From the NCBI GenBank assembly GCA_043767025.1, contig JAYUHK010000079.1, forward strand, positions 1-28,513: 28,513 nt of DNA. Direction: 5' to 3'. The notes under the pieces were generated by a model, which was given only the letters and a program-made list of their open reading frames with translations, ran no database searches and had not been told where the DNA came from. This document shows positions 23,854-28,513 of the stretch, piece after piece. The DNA comes from JAYUHK01 sp043767025. GTDB taxonomy: Bacteria; Bacteroidota; Bacteroidia; Chitinophagales; Saprospiraceae. Position numbers and translations under genes: made by a program. The first letter of the stretch is position 1. Each line of letters opens with the position of its first letter.

Positions 23854-23947
23854 TAAGTTCGTACACTTAAATAGATGACGTTTATTATTCGACATAATTC
23901 GTTGATTTTCAATAGTTTATGATAACTCAAAACTAAAAACTAAAAAC
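23854..23947 (+). repeat. 94-nt leader repeat, copy 1
   Basis: This stretch matches 27492-27585 without gaps, with 9 differences by eye (about 90% identity). It ends 20 nt before the start codon of the 169-residue gene. It contains GTTGATTTTCAATAGTTTA and a run of TAAAAAC phrases. Confidence 0.85.
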
Positions 23948-23967
23948 ACATAACTACTCATAAACAA

Positions 23968-24477
23968 ATGACTGACTTTTCCAAAATACATACATTCTTT
24001 AAACCAAACACTGATGTATGGCTTATCTTTTCATGTGTTGCGGTACCGATTTTCTTTTTTATGCGATGGATTTTTAGAAAATTTATCTTCGGCGCAGTAA
24101 AACAAAAAATTGCTACTTGGGTGGCTACTATCGTTTTGACACCTCTTATTTATTTTGGGTTGATTTATGCGTTTCTTTTTTTTATTTCGAGAGAACCGAG
24201 CAGCGATTTTGATAAATCAAAATGGTTGGCAGGCGACAAAGAAAGGAGATTTGAGATGGCAGATGACATCGTGGATAGCAAAATTCTTATCGGCAAAGAT
24301 ACCAATCAGGTCAAAGAACTTTTGGGAAAAGCAACTTCGCAAGACAGCTCGAACCAGCGATGGACGTATTTTGTGGGGACGGGCGGCGGCGGATTCGGCT
24401 TTTTATTTCACGAGTTATCCATAAATTTTGACAAAAATAAAGTTATTTCAGTCACACACAGCAAGATAGAGGACTAA
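23968..24477 (+). CDS. Two-span membrane protein with BamE-like C-terminal motif
   Basis: The 169-residue product has two membrane segments (about residues 16-33 and 49-73) and a C-terminal soluble domain starting near DKSKWLAGDKERRFEMADDIV. That domain contains IGKDTNQVKELLGKATSQ, the pattern of the BamE/SmpA-OmlA fold (a helix-helix ending in LG followed by a strand), then an RWTYFVGTG strand and a final FDKNKVISVTHSK. The fold suggestion is inference from motif shape; a function in envelope assembly is not shown. It is preceded by a 94-nt repeat that also precedes another BamE-like small gene at 27602, and is followed by a strong bidirectional terminator. Confidence 0.68.
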   Translation: MTDFSKIHTFFKPNTDVWLIFSCVAVPIFFFMRWIFRKFIFGAVKQKIATWVATIVLTPLIYFGLIYAFLFFISREPSSDFDKSKWLAGDKERRFEMADDIVDSKILIGKDTNQVKELLGKATSQDSSNQRWTYFVGTGGGGFGFLFHELSINFDKNKVISVTHSKIED

Positions 24478-24487
24478 AAACCGAAGC

Positions 24488-24534
24488 AAAGCCAAAATTT
24501 CCGACACCTCAAAGGTGTCGGAAATTTTGGCTTT
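24488..24534. terminator. Bidirectional terminator between convergent genes
   Basis: A perfect 21-bp stem (24488-24508 and 24514-24534) has a 5-nt loop and A/T ends. It lies 10 nt after the membrane-protein stop and 11 nt after the GH13 stop on the other strand. Confidence 0.85.
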
Positions 24535-24545
24535 AATTGACAAAC

Positions 24546-26333
24546 TTACAACGCTAAAACGACCGCCTCGTAAGGGCGGAGCGGCGCGTTGGGCTGAAAT
24601 CCAGACATATTGCCGAGCAATATTTTACTTTTGGAGAGGTCTAAACTCAAATTAGCGGTCGCCGCGGTCGCCGTAAAATTGAGTAAAACGAGTATTTTTT
24701 TTCCGTCTTTTCCTTCTCGCAGGTACGCATAAACGTTGGGATTGGCGGCATCGAGCAATGTATATTTGCCGTACACCAAAATATCTTTTTCTGTCTTTCG
24801 CAACTGAACCATTTTTTTGAAATAGTTGAGCGTAGAGTTTTCGTCTTTTTCTTGCGCAGCTACGTTGATGGTGGCTTTGTTGTCGTTCACTTTGAGCCAA
24901 GGAGTGCCGCTCGAAAATCCAGCTTGTTCGCCTGCCGTCCATTGCATTGGAGTTCGTCCGTTGTCGCGTGCGCCGCCTACTTTTTGGTCTGCGATAAATT
25001 GCTTCAAATCGCCGCCCGCATTTTTTACTTTTTCGTATTCGGTCAATGTTTCGATGTCACGATAGTCTTCTATTTTGTCAAATTTTATGTTGCTCATTCC
25101 CAACTCGTCGCCGTAATAATAGTAGGGCGTGCCGCGCATACTGAGCAAAAAAGTGCTGAGCATTTTGCTCGAGGCTTCTCGATATTCTGGCGCATCATTC
25201 CCCCATCGGCTGACCATGCGCGGCTGGTCGTGATTGCCGAGATAGACCGTTCCCCAGCCTTTTTCGGCAAAAACATAATCCCAGTCGGAGTATATTTTTT
25301 TGAACTCTACCAAGCTCCATTTTGGGTTCATTTTCTTAAAATAACCAGCTTCGTAGCCCAAACTTACGCCGTCGAAGTGATAGCTCATGTCCAATTCTTT
25401 GCGTGCAGGATCTACGAAATTCAGAGCGGTTGCTTTGGTCGTCCCCGCGCCTTCCGCCAACGCCATCACGTCGTATTTACTCAACACTTCGCGGTTCATT
25501 TCTTGCAAATATTCATGCAATTTGGGACCGCTCGCCAAATAAACGTCCCAACGTCCTTCATATTTTTCGTCAATATCCTTCTGCGTAATGACGGGGAAAG
25601 TAGTGTCTTTGGCGATAAACGGAATCACGTCCATCCGAAATCCGTCAATTCCTTTGTCAAACCACATTTTCATCATGTCGTACACTTCGTGACGAACTTT
25701 TGGGTTTTCCCAGTTCAAGTCGGGCTGTTTGTAGCTGAAATAGTGCAAATAATACGCATTGCTGAGCGAATCAAAACGCCACGCGCTGCCATCTACCTCG
25801 AAGTTTCCGGGTCGAAAAGGGGGTTTGCCACGTTCCGCATTCCACCAGTGGAAGTAGTCGCGGTAGGGATTTTCGCGACTCATTCGGCTCTGTTTGAACC
25901 ACTCGTGTTGGTCGCTGCAATGATTGACCACCAAGTCCAGCACGAGTTTGATGCCGCGCTTGTGCATCTCTTGGAGCAGCAAATCGAAGTCCGCCATCGT
26001 CCCGAACTCCTTCATAATACTTCGGTAGTCGCTGATGTCGTAGCCGTTGTCGGCGTTGGGCGAGCCGTAGATTGGGTTGAGCCAGACGACTTCTATGCCC
26101 AGATTTTTGATGTAATCCAGACGTTGGATAATTCCTTTTAGGTCGCCCACGCCGTCGCCGTCGCTGTCCTGAAAGCTTCTCGGATATATCTGATAGACCA
26201 CCGCTTCTTTCCACCATTTTTGGTCGGCGGCGGTACTGCTGTTAGTTGCTTGCTGTTCCATTTTTTTCTGTGTATTTTGGCAGGCGATAAAGCCAATTAA
26301 GAAAATAGCGACAGCGAAGATAATTTTTTTCAT
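24546..26333 (-). CDS. Exported GH13 alpha-glucosidase, lipoprotein
   Basis: The 595-residue protein starts with a lipoprotein signal (MKKIIFAVAIFLIGFIAC, Cys18), then a GH13 barrel with all conserved regions: DLVVNH (133-138), QPDLNW (203-208), GFRMDVI with nucleophile D235, ALAEGAG with acid/base E294, and GNHDQPR with D369. The sequence near WWKEAVVYQIYPRSFQDSDGDGVGD is typical of oligo-1,6-glucosidase/alpha-glucosidase members. It should cleave alpha-linked gluco-oligosaccharides, probably in the periplasm or on the outer membrane, whereas many close relatives are cytoplasmic. No SusC/SusD or transporter genes lie beside it, so it is not part of a visible polysaccharide locus. Substrate linkage is inferred. 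Confidence 0.92.
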   Translation of the reverse strand: MKKIIFAVAIFLIGFIACQNTQKKMEQQATNSSTAADQKWWKEAVVYQIYPRSFQDSDGDGVGDLKGIIQRLDYIKNLGIEVVWLNPIYGSPNADNGYDISDYRSIMKEFGTMADFDLLLQEMHKRGIKLVLDLVVNHCSDQHEWFKQSRMSRENPYRDYFHWWNAERGKPPFRPGNFEVDGSAWRFDSLSNAYYLHYFSYKQPDLNWENPKVRHEVYDMMKMWFDKGIDGFRMDVIPFIAKDTTFPVITQKDIDEKYEGRWDVYLASGPKLHEYLQEMNREVLSKYDVMALAEGAGTTKATALNFVDPARKELDMSYHFDGVSLGYEAGYFKKMNPKWSLVEFKKIYSDWDYVFAEKGWGTVYLGNHDQPRMVSRWGNDAPEYREASSKMLSTFLLSMRGTPYYYYGDELGMSNIKFDKIEDYRDIETLTEYEKVKNAGGDLKQFIADQKVGGARDNGRTPMQWTAGEQAGFSSGTPWLKVNDNKATINVAAQEKDENSTLNYFKKMVQLRKTEKDILVYGKYTLLDAANPNVYAYLREGKDGKKILVLLNFTATAATANLSLDLSKSKILLGNMSGFQPNAPLRPYEAVVLAL

Positions 26334-26484
26334 ACATTTTTTTTTATAAGGAAAGGAATGTGTTTGATTTAACTCATGTTTAGGGCAACTTTTTTTTATA
26401 CAACAGCTAAAGCTGTTGCCAATTCATAAAACTATTTAGGAGCTTTTCAAATTAAACTTACAACTCACAACTAAAAACGACATT

Positions 26485-27123
26485 TTATTTCAGTTCAAAT
26501 TGATAAATATTTTGCAAATCGTCGATGTTGGTGCAGGTGACATGGAGGTCTTTCAAGATGCCGTCGCGGAGGTCATACACCCAACCGTGGACGTGTAGTG
26601 GCTGCTCGGCGCGCCACGCATTTTGGACGATGGAGGTTTTGCCCAGATTATAGACTTGCTCCACCACGTTGAGTTCCACCAATCTTCGGACGCGCGCCGT
26701 TTCGTCCGCAATATTCTCCAGCTCGAAGTGGTGGAGCCGATACACGTCCTTGATGTGGCGCAGCCAGTTGTCTATGAGTCCGAATTGTTTTTTGCCCATC
26801 GCCGCCTGCACGCCGCTGCAACCGTAGTGACCGCACACGATGATGTGCTTTACTTTGAGCACCTCTACGGCGTAAGAAAGGACGCTCAAAAGGTTCATAT
26901 CGCTATGGACGACCATGTTGGCAATGTTGCGGTGGACGAACATTTCGCCCGGCTTGGTACCTGTTATTTCGTTGGCTGGCACGCGGCTGTCGCTACAGCC
27001 AATCCACAAATATTCGGGACTTTGCCCTTTTGTGAGTTGCTCAAAAAATAGCGGGTCGGATTTTAGCTGCTCCGCTACCCACTTTTTGTTGTTTTGCAAC
27101 AGGCTTTCAGATGAATTTTCCAT
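26485..27123 (-). CDS. Beta-class carbonic anhydrase
   Basis: The 212-residue protein has zinc ligands C43 and D45 with R47 in CSDSR, H99 and C102 in CGHYGCSG, and the HRNIAN block, which together define the beta class. It interconverts CO2 and bicarbonate in the cytoplasm, supporting carboxylation and pH balance. It matches the Can/CynT length. Flanking genes are unrelated. A promoter-like TTG-N20-xxxxTTTG lies just upstream. Confidence 0.94.
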   Translation of the reverse strand: MENSSESLLQNNKKWVAEQLKSDPLFFEQLTKGQSPEYLWIGCSDSRVPANEITGTKPGEMFVHRNIANMVVHSDMNLLSVLSYAVEVLKVKHIIVCGHYGCSGVQAAMGKKQFGLIDNWLRHIKDVYRLHHFELENIADETARVRRLVELNVVEQVYNLGKTSIVQNAWRAEQPLHVHGWVYDLRDGILKDLHVTCTNIDDLQNIYQFELK

Positions 27124-27142
27124 AGATAAAACAAAACTTTTT

Positions 27143-27173
27143 CAAAGCGCAATGATACGATTTTTTTAATCAA
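27143..27173 (-). promoter_or_regulatory. Possible promoter of the carbonic anhydrase gene
   Basis: TTG (27171-27173), 20 nt, then GCGCTTTG (27143-27150) preserve the spacing and the TTTG half of the -7 element but lack the TA. The position, 19 nt before the ATG, is suitable. Confidence 0.38.
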
Positions 27174-27247
27174 CACAAATTACTATCGAAAAATAAAAAT
27201 TTTAAACGGCTTTTGTGAATATTTTTGAAAAATAATTGTGAAAAAAT

Positions 27248-27279
27248 TTGGGTTGTGAAAATAAAAGTGTATATATTTG
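27248..27279 (+). promoter_or_regulatory. Promoter before the 52-codon ORF
   Basis: TTG (27248-27250), 21 nt and TATATTTG (27272-27279) fit the Bacteroidota consensus. The start site would lie near 27286, about 50 nt before the ATG at 27336. Confidence 0.5.
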
Positions 27280-27335
27280 CGAATAGAATTTTTAGAAATA
27301 GTTTTTGTTTAGAATTTGTGAAAGCGCAGTCGAAG

Positions 27336-27494
27336 ATGTGGCTGTACAAAGCTGAACAGATAAAAGTTTTAGTAAACGATTTAGACGGAAAAGTAAAAAG
27401 AACAACACAACACATCGAGGTAGGAGTTTATTTTTTAGAACTTTTGAGGGAGAACGGCGAGAAAAAAATCATAAAACTCTGTAAATCTGAATAA
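27336..27494 (+). CDS. 52-aa ORF resembling a T9SS sorting-domain tail
   Basis: From the ATG at 27336 the product is 52 residues: MWLYKAEQIKVLVNDLDGK, then a middle and VGVYFLELLRENGEKK ending KLCKSE. The pattern I-x-V-x-V-x-D-x-x-G-K followed by GVYFL-x-L and a final IKL resembles the last two thirds of type A T9SS sorting domains. It lacks a signal peptide and the NP motif, so it could be a relic of a cargo gene, a new small gene, or a chance likeness. The frame extends upstream to 27225, but that part overlaps the promoter. The leader repeat copy 2 begins at its stop codon. Confidence 0.4.
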   Translation: MWLYKAEQIKVLVNDLDGKVKRTTQHIEVGVYFLELLRENGEKKIIKLCKSE

Positions 27495-27585
27495 GTTCTT
27501 ACACTTGAATAGATGACACTGAATATTCGACATAATTTGTTGATTTTCAATAGTTTATGATGACTCAAAATTAAAAACTAAAAAC
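27492..27585 (+). repeat. 94-nt leader repeat, copy 2
   Basis: It is ungapped and about 90% identical by eye to 23854-23947. It starts in the stop codon of the 52-codon ORF and ends 16 nt before the next start codon, almost the same distance as copy 1 (20 nt). Confidence 0.85.
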
Positions 27586-27601
27586 TTATTACTTACTTAA
27601 A

Positions 27602-28000
27602 ATGAAATATTTCGTGTTGTCTTTTTTTATCAGCTGTGGCAGTATTTTACAAGTCCAAAAAACTACCATTCGGCAAGAACAGCTGCCAGTTGTTTGCAAC
27701 GGATTAGTTGAATTGATTAATACTTCGTGGATAAAATCAAAAATAAATAAATGTCATTTTGACAACGGTATTCATAAAAAATTAGAAATTGAATACGGAG
27801 ATTGCCTCAAACTAATGAACAAATCTCAAATTTTAGAACTATTGGGAAGTCCCGACGATACTGAACAACAATTTTTTTACTATTATTTTTTTGACGAAGA
27901 ACGAAGTAGAAAAAGCCCTTTAATACACTACTTATTTATAGGTTTTGATAAAGAAAATGTCTATTACATAGAATCAGGCAGAAGGGTAATAATGTCTTGA
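27602..28000 (+). CDS. Small putative lipoprotein with BamE-like motif
   Basis: The 132-residue product begins MKYFVLSFFISC, a short lipoprotein-type signal with Cys12. The mature part contains CLKLMNKSQILELLGSPDDTEQ, the same helix-LG-loop pattern seen in the membrane protein at 23968 and in BamE/SmpA-type lipoproteins, followed by a FYYYFF strand and a closing FIGFDKENVYYIESG. It should be anchored in the envelope; function is unknown. The gene is preceded by copy 2 of the 94-nt leader repeat. The frame stays open for 45 codons after its TGA stop. Confidence 0.62.
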   Translation: MKYFVLSFFISCGSILQVQKTTIRQEQLPVVCNGLVELINTSWIKSKINKCHFDNGIHKKLEIEYGDCLKLMNKSQILELLGSPDDTEQQFFYYYFFDEERSRKSPLIHYLFIGFDKENVYYIESGRRVIMS

Positions 28001-28138
28001 AATACTCCTCTCCGCTCCACTTCGGAAGCGAGCGAGTGGCGGCGAGAGTGGCGTAATATAATCAATGAGATTACACCCTTCGCAAGCGTAGAGGCAAAGA
28101 ACGTTTACTCAAATTATCTCTGTAGCTTCGCTGCCTAA
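28001..28138 (+). other. GC-rich stretch open in frame after a TGA stop
   Basis: After the TGA at 27998-28000 the same frame reads 45 sense codons to a TAA at 28136-28138, including EWRREWRNIINEITPF and YLCSFAA. Part of the stretch is clearly richer in G and C than the AT-rich gene before it. It could be the end of a formerly longer gene, part of a mobile or intergenic repeat, or chance. The sequence from 28139 to 28191 holds nothing recognised. Confidence 0.3.
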
Positions 28139-28191
28139 CAGTGCGGAAAGTTGGCATCAAAGTATGCATCGTCCAGCGATAAAAAGCTGAA

Positions 28192-28244
28192 TAACAAACA
28201 AAGTCCCAACAAGAGCTGCGCTCTTGTTGGGACTTTGTTTGTTA
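28192..28244 (-). terminator. Terminator of the truncated T9SS cargo gene
   Basis: A perfect 25-bp stem (28192-28216 and 28220-28244) has a 3-nt loop, 55 nt past the stop codon of the gene running off the right edge. Confidence 0.75.
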
Positions 28245-28298
28245 GATGCAAATGATAGCCGAAAATAAAAATCTGAAGTGGCTTTTCGAGTACATTCC

Positions 28299-28513
28299 TT
28301 ACGGTCGAGTGACGACGATTTTTCTCAAAATCTGACCTGATTCTGTCTGAATTTTTAACACATACAAGCCAGCAGGAATTTCTGTAATCACGATAGGAAT
28401 ATCGAATTTGCTGCCTTCCAACCGCTCTTGATGAACGAGCTGTCCACTGATATTTGAAATATTCAAAGTAAATTTTGTATTTTCTTTGAATCGAATGGCG
28501 ACCCCGAACCGCC
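28299..28513 (-). CDS. C-terminus of a T9SS type A cargo protein, cut by window edge
   Basis: The last 70 residues are present, ending KIVVTRP before a TAA at 28299-28301. The segment FTLNISNISGQLVHQERL, then IPAGLYVLKIQTESGQ, has the strand and GxY pattern of a type A sorting domain. The protein is therefore secreted by the T9SS. The catalytic or binding part lies outside the window, so the function cannot be given. Confidence 0.75.
   Translation of the reverse strand, partial: RFGVAIRFKENTKFTLNISNISGQLVHQERLEGSKFDIPIVITEIPAGLYVLKIQTESGQILRKIVVTRP

Noticed and set aside
24852..26141. 429-codon open frame on the plus strand
   Set aside because: It lies antisense to an intact GH13 gene whose catalytic motifs are all present; its product resembles no family.
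26401..26418. Small hairpin CAACAGCT-AA-AGCTGTTG as terminator of the carbonic anhydrase gene
   Set aside because: No T-run follows on the minus strand and it is 67 nt away from the stop codon; its role is unclear.
27170..27415. 81-codon minus-strand frame
   Set aside because: AT-driven composition (Phe, Ile, Lys, Ser), and it overlaps the plus-strand promoter and ORF.
28084..28138. tmRNA-like tag frame (AKN...FAA then stop)
   Set aside because: No tRNA-like acceptor ends (GGGG start, TTCGA...CCA end) were found, and the frame is simply the continuation of the upstream gene's frame.
1..28513. tRNA or rRNA genes
   Set aside because: None recognised in the intergenic regions on reading both strands; a covariance-model search was not possible.

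Overview
The window comes from a Bacteroidota genome. Four signs point there. Several promoters match the phylum-specific TTG-N20-TAnnTTTG pattern. Secreted proteins carry type IX secretion system (T9SS) sorting domains. A PorP/SprF protein and SprB-type repeats are present. YtxJ and a CcmE with CxxxY in place of HxxxY are also present. A gliding or environmental lineage such as Saprospiria or Cytophagia seems likely, but this is inference; no rRNA or tRNA gene was seen.

Layout. 1-3.5 kb: the tail of a possible + strand gene, a tiny lipoprotein gene with ytxJ, a DEAD-box RNA helicase with a nearly leaderless promoter, and a polyprenol-phosphate mannosyltransferase-like GT2. 3.5-7.7 kb: a DUF2520 protein overlapping by 4 nt a CcmF-type haem lyase, then ccmE, separated from ccmF by a strong terminator. 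7.8-11.1 kb: two tiny genes of unknown role, an M13 metallopeptidase lipoprotein and a NUDIX hydrolase. 11.1-12.1 kb: an array of REP-like palindromes abutting an IS200-like Y1 transposase gene; part of the array copies the transposase's last codons. 12.3-13.0 kb: an orphan NarL-type regulator lacking its phospho-acceptor Asp. 13.2-21.2 kb: a secretion and adhesion locus on the minus strand, with a small cohesin protein (T9SS type A), a 2000-residue cohesin/SprB-repeat protein (T9SS type B) and PorP/SprF. 21.8-23.7 kb: a Uma2-family nuclease-like gene and hutI under one promoter. 24.0-28.5 kb: two small envelope proteins with BamE-like motifs, each behind a copy of the same ~94-nt repeat, an exported GH13 alpha-glucosidase, a beta-carbonic anhydrase, a 52-codon ORF resembling a T9SS tail, and the C-terminus of another T9SS cargo.

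How the genes fit together. The 13-21 kb block is the clearest unit: a giant surface protein with a type B sorting domain, the SprF-type partner that such proteins usually need, and a smaller cohesin protein upstream. CcmE and CcmF belong to cytochrome c maturation. Transcription units often end in long perfect hairpins of 17-26 bp. The most unusual structures are the transposase-linked palindrome array, the paired leader repeat, the degenerate receiver and the cohesin adhesin locus. No complete, wholly unknown multi-gene system could be demonstrated.
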